Shown here: positions 1 to 8,088 of the stretch, one piece after another
Position numbering within the stretch: position 1 is the stretch's first letter
Layout: the number at the start of each line of letters is the position of its first letter
NCBI GenBank assembly: GCA_002706765.1
Contig: PAJV01000050.1
Location: 35,386 to 99,385, forward strand
DNA length: 64,000 bases
Direction of reading: 5' to 3'
Source of the DNA: Gimesia sp.
GTDB taxonomy: Bacteria; Planctomycetota; Planctomycetia; Planctomycetales; Planctomycetaceae
Notes under the pieces: model-generated
What the model saw: only the letters and a program-made list of their open reading frames with translations
What the model was told of the DNA's origin: nothing
Database searches by the model: none
Position numbers and translations under genes: made by a program

Positions 1-2
1 GG

Positions 3-1313
3 TGGGTTGCGGGATCGATTCCATACGGATTCGATAAAGTATACGAAAATCGAGAAGGCTCAAACTCCATTAGAGGGAAGCGACGTGATCCTTCGGTAAA
101 AAAACCTCGTGGCTGGCGATGCAAACTCGAAGTGAATGAAGAAGAAGCAATTTGGGTGAGATATGTCTTTGACGCATATGCAAATAAACAAGCATCACTT
201 CGCAAGATTGCAAAGCATTTGAATCGAAATGGCGTCTTGGTTCCATCTGGTGCTCCTGAAAAGGGATGGACAAAGGACAATATCCGAGACATGATTCGAA
301 ATAAAGCTTACTGCGGATACGTCACCATTGGAAATGGGAGAAGGCTGCGAGAGCAAAAGGTATTCAACCGAGTTGGAAATATCAGCATCAAAACTCCTAA
401 TGTACCTGAAATTGTTAGCGAGGAACTATGGGACTTAGCTGTGCAAGTACTTAACAACCGTGGTAAGGCTCCTCATGAACACACCAATGCTAGTTTCAAT
501 GCATGGAAGGGTGTCTGCTACTGTGGCCATTGTGGGTATGCGTTGGATAGACGAACACGAGTAGCTTCTGGAAATAAACGTGGTTTTCTCGAAGGTAACC
601 GATATGCTTACTTTGTCTGTAACACCTCAGCAAAGCAGCCGGGCAAAGGAAATTGCCACCAATGGCGAGTTCATGAGCACGAATTAGAAGAGATCGTTTT
701 GGGGCATCTGGTACATGAAGTTGACGTGAAATTCCTTCGATCAATGGAGCTAAAAAGTCGTGAATATTGTACCGTTCCACAGCGGGACCTTCTTCAAAAG
801 AAGCTCGACAAGCTGACTCAAAGAACGGAAAAAGCAATAGACCGGTTGCTCAACGTTCCAGACAGCATGCTGGAATTAGCAGAACGTAAAGTTCGAGAGT
901 ATCAGGAAGAAACTAATCAGCTCAAAGCAGAAATTGCCACTCTCGACTTACAATCAAGTGACCTTGAACAGCCACAGGAAATCTGGGAAGCTCAAAAGGA
1001 TGAATTCCTACAAATTGATGAGCGGTTAACGTACACAGATAATGAACATGGTGGAATGTTTCCACAAAAGATGCGTCGGGTCCGAGCAAAAGTTGAAAAA
1101 GCACGCTTCGCCTGCTTCTTACAAGATCGTGGATTACAAGTGACATTCTACTGGCGTCCTGTGGAAACTAGTCCCCAACGGATTCGCCACCAAGCCAGAA
1201 AGACGTTATACCAAGTAGATCGGGCACGAGTCAATTCACGAGTTGCTGTAGAAAACCCCATAAATACCGAGGAAAACGAGGACAAAGCAAGAGCTGGGGG
1301 TGCGTACCAGTAA
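3..1313 (+). CDS. Large serine recombinase, 5'-truncated by the window edge
   Basis: The frame is open from the first complete codon, so the catalytic resolvase domain lies upstream and only the downstream part is visible. It starts with a PYGF motif typical of the recombinase domain (PF07508). A zinc ribbon follows, with Cys pairs near CYCGHCG and FVCNTS...NCHQW. Next comes a charged coiled coil (QKKLDKLTQRTEKAID and following) and a basic C-terminus. Large serine recombinases integrate and excise mobile elements at short att sites. The GTG at 132 lies inside the recombinase domain and is not the true start. The last codons and the TAA stop lie at the boundary with a radical SAM gene on the opposite strand, which suggests that the recombinase sits at the end of its own element. 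Whether the catalytic serine domain is intact cannot be seen. Confidence 0.9.
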   Translation, partial: WVAGSIPYGFDKVYENREGSNSIRGKRRDPSVKKPRGWRCKLEVNEEEAIWVRYVFDAYANKQASLRKIAKHLNRNGVLVPSGAPEKGWTKDNIRDMIRNKAYCGYVTIGNGRRLREQKVFNRVGNISIKTPNVPEIVSEELWDLAVQVLNNRGKAPHEHTNASFNAWKGVCYCGHCGYALDRRTRVASGNKRGFLEGNRYAYFVCNTSAKQPGKGNCHQWRVHEHELEEIVLGHLVHEVDVKFLRSMELKSREYCTVPQRDLLQKKLDKLTQRTEKAIDRLLNVPDSMLELAERKVREYQEETNQLKAEIATLDLQSSDLEQPQEIWEAQKDEFLQIDERLTYTDNEHGGMFPQKMRRVRAKVEKARFACFLQDRGLQVTFYWRPVETSPQRIRHQARKTLYQVDRARVNSRVAVENPINTEENEDKARAGGAYQ

Positions 1314-1325
1314 CTGCAGCCATGC
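1296..1325. other. Putative att junction of the serine-recombinase element
   Basis: The recombinase frame ends at 1311-1313 and the radical SAM homology ends at about 1308-1311. The crossover should therefore lie in or next to GTACCAGTAA. On the minus strand the sequence reads through Cys-Ser-Tyr codons and departs from the family at the next codon (TGG where TGC or TGT is expected). The exact core dinucleotide cannot be set without the other junction. Confidence 0.5.
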
Positions 1326-1534
1326 GCGCAGCCCCGGTAAGGATTCACACTATAACGAAAGTTGAGGTCGGGCGAATCGTTTTCTGAGACAATCGACCTG
1401 GAACTGTCGTCGATGTACTCAATCCGTCGGGGCTGGGACAGGTATTCATGGTCCCACTCCAACTGCTCCAGATCCGGTTCCGAGTACGTCGACTCAAACC
1501 GGTTGGGTGGATTAAGATTCGAACCGTGTCGCAT
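1309..1534 (-). pseudogene. 5' fragment of a radical SAM (PA0069/SplB-like) gene, interrupted
   Basis: Reading leftward from the ATG at 1534 gives an N-terminus with NPPNRFE, SRSIVSENDSPD and RYSVNPYRGCAHGCSY. This is the conserved start of PA0069-family radical SAM proteins, whose CxxxCxxC cysteines bind a 4Fe-4S cluster. The expected third Cys (CSYCYARP in the family) reads CSYWYAPP here. Family similarity stops at that point and the frame runs on into the antisense of the recombinase until 1148. I infer that an element integrated in this codon region and that the rest of the gene lies beyond the element's other end, outside the window. The product would be inactive, since it lacks the radical SAM barrel. 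An old recombination scar rather than a live att site remains possible. Confidence 0.72.
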
Positions 1535-1806
1535 GGGTCACTCGATGCTTGATGAGAAAACGAAAGAAAGTGTGACTTCTATTTTATATGAGATCGCTAC
1601 CTCTGGGGAAGCTTCAACTCTTGCAGAAACTCCTTACTTTCAGTGCCAGCGTAAAGCATTCCAGCCGCGACCAGGCCAGATCTACCACCGTTAACCTGTG
1701 CCTCTCAAACCGATTCCGATCATCAACAAGGCCCGTCCAGAAGCCGTCGGTTTCTTTTTCTGTCTGGCACTCAGATCTACGGTTTCTTCTCTTACCTGGA
1801 AATTGT

Positions 1807-1836
1807 TTGCAGTCCCGATACGGTGCTTGCTACAAT
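1807..1836 (+). promoter_or_regulatory. Predicted sigma70-type promoter of the DUF1501 gene
   Basis: TTGCAG (1807-1812) and TACAAT (1831-1836) are separated by 18 bp. The predicted start of transcription is about 10 bases before the ATG at 1854, which gives a very short leader. The 319-base gap at 1535-1853 holds nothing else I recognise. Confidence 0.4.
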
Positions 1837-1853
1837 CATAAACGATTTCACAT

Positions 1854-3233
1854 ATGACAAGTCTCCACGGGAGAACCGGTATCGTGCTCGAGATTCCCGG
1901 CATTCTGGAACGCGCTTTATCACGCCGCTGCTTTCTGCAGTCAGCCGGTTACGCTGCGATTGCCGCTGCGTTGAATCAGCGTCGACTCTCCGCCAGCAGT
2001 CGGTCATCCCAAACTCCAATCCGCGCCTGCGTGTTATTAATGCTTTACGGCGGTCCCAGTCAGATCGACACGTGGGACATGAAACCTGAAGCCTCTTCCG
2101 AAGTGCGCGGCGAGTATCGCCCCATCAAAACCAGTGTCCCCGGTCTGATCAATTGCGAACACTTATCCGCCTGTTCCCGGATCATGCATCAGCTGACGGT
2201 CATTCGCTCAATGCACCACGATCTGACCAATCACAATTCCGCCATGTATCAGGCGCTGGTTGGAAAGACTCCTTCCAGCAACAACGAGGTACTCGGCGAA
2301 AACCGCCTGGGGGATTTCCCCAACGTTGCCGCCGCCATCAGTTATGCGACGGCCCGCGGTGCACTCACCAGAACCGGTAATCCTCTCATTAATGTCGCAC
2401 TGCCGCATGTGATGCACAACGTCGTCGATCTGCCAGGCCAGAATTCCGGTTTCCTGGGAGGCAGCCACGATCCGTTTCAGATCAACGCAGATCCGAATGC
2501 AGAGCAGTTCCACGTTCAGAATCTGCAGCGGCCTCCCGCCGTCAGTGAACCACGCCTGCAGGATCGTCGCGCCTTGTTGAAATCACTGGATCAGCTGGAG
2601 GTGGAACATGCTGACCTGGAAAGTTATCAGCGACGTGCATTCGAACTGCTGCAGAACGGCTCCGTACAAAATGCATTCCGCATTGAACGCGAGCCCGCTT
2701 CCGTCCGCGAAACGTACGGCCGACATAAACTGGGACAAAGCCTGCTGCTGGCGCGACGACTGGTTGAGTCGGGGGTGCGTTTCATCAACGTACACGACGG
2801 CATTCGAAACGGTCAGGATGTAAACTGGGACAGCCACGCCAACCTGTTTCCCAGGCATCGCGAACTGCTGGCGCCTTTCGACCAGGGTTTTGCAGCGTTT
2901 ATTAATGATCTTGATCAGCGCGGTCTGCTGGAATCGACGCTCGTCATCGCCATGGGAGAATTCGGTCGTACACCCCGCGTCAACGTGCATGGCGGACGCG
3001 ATCACTGGCCCAATTGTTACAGTGTGGTACTGGCCGGAGGCGGGGTTCAACAGGGTACTACCTTCGGCGCCAGCGACTCTCTCGGCGTCTACCCACACTC
3101 CCATCCGGTAACGCCCGCCGATCTGGCAGCGACTATCTTCACCCGCTTTGGCATCAACCCTGAAATCGAGATCCAGGATCGCACCGGTCGCCCCTTTAAA
3201 CTCTCTGAAGGAAAATTCATTCCGATATTTTAG
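1854..3233 (+). CDS. DUF1501 family protein with Tat-like signal
   Basis: 459 aa. DUF1501 proteins have an alkaline-phosphatase/sulfatase-like fold. They are abundant in planctomycetes, usually exported, and without an assigned reaction. Visible family marks are YGGPSQIDTWDMKPE near residue 65, the central GRHKLGQSLLLARRLVE block, GEFGRTPRVN and GGRDHWPN. A twin-arginine motif, SRRCFLQSAG, starts about 22 residues in and points to export. No Shine-Dalgarno precedes the ATG at 1854. A GTG at 1884 has GGGAG about 9 bases upstream and would place the Tat motif nearer the N-terminus. The usual DUF1549/DUF1553 partner is absent here, unlike the pair at 42.8-46.7 kb. The gene converges with the histidine kinase at 3268. 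Confidence 0.88.
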   Translation: MTSLHGRTGIVLEIPGILERALSRRCFLQSAGYAAIAAALNQRRLSASSRSSQTPIRACVLLMLYGGPSQIDTWDMKPEASSEVRGEYRPIKTSVPGLINCEHLSACSRIMHQLTVIRSMHHDLTNHNSAMYQALVGKTPSSNNEVLGENRLGDFPNVAAAISYATARGALTRTGNPLINVALPHVMHNVVDLPGQNSGFLGGSHDPFQINADPNAEQFHVQNLQRPPAVSEPRLQDRRALLKSLDQLEVEHADLESYQRRAFELLQNGSVQNAFRIEREPASVRETYGRHKLGQSLLLARRLVESGVRFINVHDGIRNGQDVNWDSHANLFPRHRELLAPFDQGFAAFINDLDQRGLLESTLVIAMGEFGRTPRVNVHGGRDHWPNCYSVVLAGGGVQQGTTFGASDSLGVYPHSHPVTPADLAATIFTRFGINPEIEIQDRTGRPFKLSEGKFIPIF

Positions 3234-3267
3234 ACCACCAGTCTATCCATGGCTATTTTGATTTCAT

Positions 3268-5670
3268 TCACTGCACACTCTGGCGGGTGGGTAAAAACAA
3301 GTGAAAACAGGCACCAGGCTTTGAATTCGAACTGAAACAGATTCGACCGCCGGCTGCTTCCACCAGCGAGCGACTTAAAGACAGACCAATGCCCAGCCCC
3401 CCTTTCTTGTTGGTGGTGAATGGCGTAAACAGATGGTCAACGAAATCTGCAGGAACACCACTCCCCGTATCGGCAATGACGACCCGGATCAGAGAGTCTT
3501 CAGCCGGCGAAACCGTGATCGTTAACGTGCGGGGAATCGGAGTATCAATCATCGCTTCCACGGCGTTAATAAACAGATTGGCCAGTACCTGTTCGATCTG
3601 AACGCGATCGGCATAGACTGCTGAAAACTTCGAATCGCAGTTGATCTTCACCTCGATCTGATGGTGTCGCAATTCATATTGAATCAGTTCCAGGGCATTA
3701 CGGATGCTGTCCCGTATATTAAACAGGATTGACTGCTGGGTCCGTTTTTCCGCCATCGATTTCAGCTTGCGGACAATCTCTCCCGAACGCAGAGACAGCT
3801 CTTCAATTTTCTGCACGAGGTCGGTCACATCTCTTCCCTGGACTAACTGCTGCTTCATCGCGGCTGTGTAGTTTGCAATGGCCGTCAGCGGTTGATTTAG
3901 CTCATGCGAAATACCGGCCGTCAATTCCCCCATGACTGCCAGGCGGGAAGCATGCGCCAGGATATCCCGATATTCCTGTGCCGTTCTGGCGGCTTCATGG
4001 CGTTCCGTCAGATCCTGTACCGTCCCGTGCATCGAGATCGCTTCTCCCGCAGCATTTTTCTTCAGCACAGCCCGTTCCTGCACATAACGGATTTCGCCAT
4101 CAGGACGAAAGATGCGATGCTCAATACTATAAGGTAAATCGTGTTCGAGTGCCTGCTCGACTGTCTGCGCTACCTGGGGGCGATCATCGGGATGAATGGT
4201 CTGAAGAAAGGATTCATAATTCAGCACAAAACATTCTTTCTTCACTCCAAAAATACGATAGACTTCATCCGACCACCAGATCATATTATCCTGCAGATTC
4301 CATTCCCAGCTCCCGATATGCGACAGCCTTTGCGCTTCGGAAAGTTTTTCATGCAGGGTTGATAATTCAAGTTCTGCCAGTTTTCGATGATTGATATCTT
4401 CAATCACCATGAGAATTTCATCGGACAGATAAGGCAGCACCCGCGCACGATACCAGCGATTTTCCCCCCGATTGACCAGGCAGTAATCGATGGTTTCAAT
4501 CTGCCTGGTATCCTCGACACGGCTGATGAGTGCCTTGACCTGGTTACCCACTTCACCCGGCAACAGACTTTCAATCCTGCTGCCGATTCGGAGGTCTGTG
4601 GACAGAATTAAAATCGATTTTTGTTGACTGTTGAAATTAACGACGACCCCATCTCGATTGAGTACCAGCACGGCATCGGGAATGGCATTGAACATCGCTT
4701 GCAGCTGCGCCGTCTTTCTGGCGAGCTCGGAGGTGCGTTCTTCGACACAACGTTCCAGCTCCTGATGTAATTCAATGGCGGCATCTTCTTCCTGTTTGCG
4801 CCTGGTGATGTCTTCGCCAATCCCGACGATACGCGTCATCTGGTTATTTTCATCAAAAACAGGGAATGCCCGCGCCAGCATCCACCGGATACTGCCATCC
4901 CTGTGAATAATTCTGAAGCGGGGAAAATCAGGATTAAACAGTTCGCCGGTTGACTTAGTTTTTATCTCGCGTTCAATCAGATCACGATCGTCGGGATGGA
5001 GGGAATTCATCCAGGACCGGGGATCGTCATACAAACTCTGGCAGGTATTTCCCCAGATCACTTCATACATATGACTCGCATAAAAAACCTCACTCCAGTC
5101 AGGACTGCAGACCCAGAACAGTTCTTTGATGTTCTCGGAAATCTGTCGAAACATCTGGTTGCTCTCGCGGAGTGCCTGTTCGGTCTCCTTCCGCGCAGTA
5201 ATATCCACGCCCACGCTCAGAGTGCCGATGATGCGGTCCGAATCATCTTTCAGTAACGAATTATGCCACGCGATCGACTTCAAACTGCCATGCGCCGTTT
5301 GTACTACATTCTCAAAGTATTCCACCGGCATGAGATCCCCCTGGATCAGCTTTCTAAACAAATCGCGAACTTCTTCACGATTCGAATCCGGAAGAAAATG
5401 GTCAAACCAGTTCTTGCCGATGATCTCAGATTCCTCCGCCTCCAGCAGCTGACAGCCTCGCTCGTTAATCAGAGAAATCGTTTGATTCGCATCGAGGCCA
5501 ATGATCATTTCCCCGGCCAGATTAAAATACTGGCAGGCCAGATCATCTGCCTTACTCCGATTTCCTTCCGCCTGCTGCCGTTCCAGTTCCGCGACACGTT
5601 GACGCAGCGATTTCACTTCTTCCAGAAGTTCAAATGTTGTAGATTCAGGCATGGCTTCCATCTCTGTCAA
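3268..5670 (-). CDS. PAS-domain sensor histidine kinase (orphan)
   Basis: 800 aa, with no membrane segments, so probably cytoplasmic. An N-terminal coiled coil is followed by about four PAS/PAC units: roughly residues 45-165, 170-295, 325-435 and 450-565. Three end in recognisable PAC tails (VGVDITARK, VGIGEDITRRK, GTVQDLTERH). The kinase part has the H-box MGELTAGISHELNQPL with the phosphoacceptor His, an N-box FINAVEAMIDT, DTGSGVP, and the G-box GGLGIGLSLSRSLVEAAGG. This is FixL-like, NtrB-type architecture. No response regulator is adjacent, so the partner must be encoded elsewhere. It is the last gene of a leftward run, 40 bases after the chloride channel gene, and may be co-transcribed with it. 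The signals sensed by the PAS units cannot be told from sequence. Confidence 0.93.
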   Translation of the reverse strand: MTEMEAMPESTTFELLEEVKSLRQRVAELERQQAEGNRSKADDLACQYFNLAGEMIIGLDANQTISLINERGCQLLEAEESEIIGKNWFDHFLPDSNREEVRDLFRKLIQGDLMPVEYFENVVQTAHGSLKSIAWHNSLLKDDSDRIIGTLSVGVDITARKETEQALRESNQMFRQISENIKELFWVCSPDWSEVFYASHMYEVIWGNTCQSLYDDPRSWMNSLHPDDRDLIEREIKTKSTGELFNPDFPRFRIIHRDGSIRWMLARAFPVFDENNQMTRIVGIGEDITRRKQEEDAAIELHQELERCVEERTSELARKTAQLQAMFNAIPDAVLVLNRDGVVVNFNSQQKSILILSTDLRIGSRIESLLPGEVGNQVKALISRVEDTRQIETIDYCLVNRGENRWYRARVLPYLSDEILMVIEDINHRKLAELELSTLHEKLSEAQRLSHIGSWEWNLQDNMIWWSDEVYRIFGVKKECFVLNYESFLQTIHPDDRPQVAQTVEQALEHDLPYSIEHRIFRPDGEIRYVQERAVLKKNAAGEAISMHGTVQDLTERHEAARTAQEYRDILAHASRLAVMGELTAGISHELNQPLTAIANYTAAMKQQLVQGRDVTDLVQKIEELSLRSGEIVRKLKSMAEKRTQQSILFNIRDSIRNALELIQYELRHHQIEVKINCDSKFSAVYADRVQIEQVLANLFINAVEAMIDTPIPRTLTITVSPAEDSLIRVVIADTGSGVPADFVDHLFTPFTTNKKGGLGIGLSLSRSLVEAAGGRICFSSNSKPGACFHLFLPTRQSVQ

Positions 5671-5710
5671 TTTGAAATGCTGTCGTCACTGGCTGAGAAT
5701 TAAACGGAAT

Positions 5711-7087
5711 CTAATCTGCAGAAGATCGCATCTCCTCATCCGCATCGGTCGCCAAGCCGCGGCGTTCCAGCGTTCGTTCCAGCAGCATATCGTAAATCGG
5801 ACGACTCCCCAGGGACTGGGCAACGATGCTGGCTGTCATGCAGGTCACGATCATTGCCGGCAGCAGTTCAAAGCTGTCTGTCATTTCAGCGACGAGTACG
5901 ATGCCCGTTAGCGGCGCCCGCACGGTCGCTGCAAACAGGGCCCCCATCGCTGCGACCGCAAAAGTACCCACCTGCAGATCTGCCTGGGGCACAAGTTCGT
6001 TCACCACGTAACCAAAGCTGGTGCCAATCAGTGCGCCGAGCGCCAGCATGGGTGCAAAAATACCGCCGGGCACGCCGATGGAATAACTCAGGAACGTCAG
6101 CGCTGCCCGCACAACCAGCAATGCCAGCAGAAAACCGAGCAGGGGCGACTCCACGAAGATTTCTTTCACCAGCGCTTCCCCGCCGCCCACGTATTCGGGC
6201 GCGACAATCATCAGCACACCGACCGCGGCACCCACTGCCGCCGCAATCATCAGCATTGTACGGCTGCTCAAGCCATCAGAGATCCGCAGGCACTTTAACA
6301 TGACCGTGTTAAAACCAGCACCCAGCACACCAATCAGCGCGCCCAGCAGCAGGTTCAACGACAATGTCAGCAGCAGATTGCCGGGCGGCTGAAATACCGG
6401 TAACGAATCCTGTAACTGGACCGGCAGTTGAGGCAGCGTGCCGAATACCTGATCGTTGATCAGGTTCGCGGTGATACTGGCAATGATCACGGCGTGCAGC
6501 GCGACAAAGCTGTATCGAAATCGCGGCCTGACTTCTTCGATCATAAACAGAATCGCGCCCAGCGGCGCACTGAAGGCCACACTCAGTCCCGCCGTGGCAC
6601 CCGCGGCCAGTAATGTATTTAAAGTGTGCTTATCCGACCGCGCTTTTTCGCCCACAATCTGACCCACGCAACCGCCAAGGTGAATGGTCGGACCTTCCCG
6701 TCCGAGAACCAGTCCTGCCCCCATGGAAAGTACGCCACCAAAGAATTTTACCGGCAGCACGCTCCGCCAGCGGAGCGCCATCAGTTCGCCCATGACGCCT
6801 TCAATTTCCTGGATGCCGCTGCCGGCAGTCTCCGGCGCATATTTTCGCACGAGCACAGCAGCGGCGGCCACCATCGCCGCGCCGACCAGCCCGGCCACCA
6901 GAATTGTCAGGAATCCGGAATCAGAGAACGTCGCAGCGATCACCGCATAAATGCCGATCACCTTGTCGAGGCAATAATGAAAGGCCGAACCCACCGTGCC
7001 GACCCCCACTCCGATCACCAGCGCCAGCAGATAGATCCACATCGCAGTCTTCAACTCTATATGCCGACTCTCTCCGCCTTCTTCCAT
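5711..7087 (-). CDS. ClC family chloride channel/transporter
   Basis: 458 aa integral membrane protein with the ClC signature loops. GSGIQ is in place of GSGIP near residue 93. GREGPTIHLGG carries the gating glutamate near residue 130, and GVPGGIFAPMLALGA is present late in the protein. ClC proteins move chloride, nitrate or fluoride, either as channels or as H+/Cl- antiporters. Retention of the gating Glu fits an exchanger. No C-terminal CBS domains are present, and the C-terminus is short and acidic. It lies between small membrane-protein genes and the histidine kinase on the same strand. Confidence 0.93.
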   Translation of the reverse strand: MEEGGESRHIELKTAMWIYLLALVIGVGVGTVGSAFHYCLDKVIGIYAVIAATFSDSGFLTILVAGLVGAAMVAAAAVLVRKYAPETAGSGIQEIEGVMGELMALRWRSVLPVKFFGGVLSMGAGLVLGREGPTIHLGGCVGQIVGEKARSDKHTLNTLLAAGATAGLSVAFSAPLGAILFMIEEVRPRFRYSFVALHAVIIASITANLINDQVFGTLPQLPVQLQDSLPVFQPPGNLLLTLSLNLLLGALIGVLGAGFNTVMLKCLRISDGLSSRTMLMIAAAVGAAVGVLMIVAPEYVGGGEALVKEIFVESPLLGFLLALLVVRAALTFLSYSIGVPGGIFAPMLALGALIGTSFGYVVNELVPQADLQVGTFAVAAMGALFAATVRAPLTGIVLVAEMTDSFELLPAMIVTCMTASIVAQSLGSRPIYDMLLERTLERRGLATDADEEMRSSAD

Positions 7088-7194
7088 TCCTGTATCCTGT
7101 ATCTGGTCAGTAGGACGTTTTCCAGAACAACGCCGTTCACAGAGACAGCACGATAACAGGAATCGGAAAAAAATGGTACCTTTTTAATGCCCGA

Positions 7195-7485
7195 TCAAAA
7201 AAGCCATTTCAGGGGAATCCCCACCCAGAGAACTACGTATCCCAGAGCAAAGAAATAGCAGACCAGGATCCCGGACAGCAAACCTGTGAGAGGACAGCGC
7301 AATGCAGCACCTCCGGCAGTCAGAAAGATACAGGCGGCAATCCCTTTTCCAAACGCCAGCCGGATGTGATCCTGCGACAGGGAGAGCTCAATCACATTGA
7401 CATACAGATGCACCAGCGCGACGGCCACCAGCATCGCCAGGGTCAGCACAGCCGACTTCGCAATTTTCATCTGCCCGGCTGTCAT
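7195..7485 (-). CDS. Small hypothetical membrane protein
   Basis: 96 aa, not assigned to a family. Hydrophobic stretches near residues 8-30, 45-62 and 66-92 suggest three membrane segments. AGGA lies about 9 bases before the ATG at 7485, which supports this start; a Met six codons in is an alternative. It lies 57 bases after the 170-aa membrane protein gene on the same strand and is likely co-transcribed with it. Confidence 0.6.
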   Translation of the reverse strand: MTAGQMKIAKSAVLTLAMLVAVALVHLYVNVIELSLSQDHIRLAFGKGIAACIFLTAGGAALRCPLTGLLSGILVCYFFALGYVVLWVGIPLKWLF

Positions 7486-7542
7486 GCGGTTTTATTCCTG
7501 TGAAAAATACAGAGGTGTTGAATAATCAGTTAATCTCCCACC

Positions 7543-8055
7543 TTAAACACCGCCTGTCAACATAAGCCATAAACCTGCCAGATTCAATACGAATGTCATC
7601 AGCACGACGCAGTAGCTGAAAATCACAACAGGCCCGTTGAGCCGAAAACCAGCCAGACATTGGTCGACAAGGGCAAGAGTCATCGTAATGCCAACGATCA
7701 ATGTCAATCCGCATTGGAGAAACACGGTGAGATAGCCATCCAGGCCCGGTATCCACAGGTAGGAAAGCCCGTTCAGCAGACTGTAGATCGTAATCAGAGA
7801 CAGCAGCGATCCACTGACCGGCGCAGCTGGTTCGATGTTATTTTTCTGAATGGTGCGCCGCGGCACCAGGCTCCACAGCAATATCCAGAATACGAGCAAC
7901 CCCGCCAGACACCAGAATACAATTAGCCACTGCGTTTCGTCAGAGACGAACAAAAAATACAGATTCAGATTAAAAGCGAGCACCAGCAACACATTGATTG
8001 ACAGCAACCATATGTCAACACGATCAAGCTTCAATCTCTGCGAGACTGTTTGCAT
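7543..8055 (-). CDS. Hypothetical membrane protein
   Basis: 170 aa with four clear hydrophobic segments, near residues 15-37, 42-65, 82-105 and 112-165; the last block is probably two helices. A short polar loop (RRTIQKNN) follows the second helix. No family recognised. It starts 33 bases after the end of the AsmA-like gene on the same strand, so operon membership is likely. Confidence 0.68.
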   Translation of the reverse strand: MQTVSQRLKLDRVDIWLLSINVLLVLAFNLNLYFLFVSDETQWLIVFWCLAGLLVFWILLWSLVPRRTIQKNNIEPAAPVSGSLLSLITIYSLLNGLSYLWIPGLDGYLTVFLQCGLTLIVGITMTLALVDQCLAGFRLNGPVVIFSYCVVLMTFVLNLAGLWLMLTGGV

Positions 8056-8088
8056 CGGATCACCAGACTTCCGGGCCTCGCTTTCCGC

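Noticed and set aside
1511-1530. tRNA-like GGTTCGAATC on the minus strand
   Set aside because: No acceptor or anticodon arms surround it; it lies in the coding start of the radical SAM fragment.
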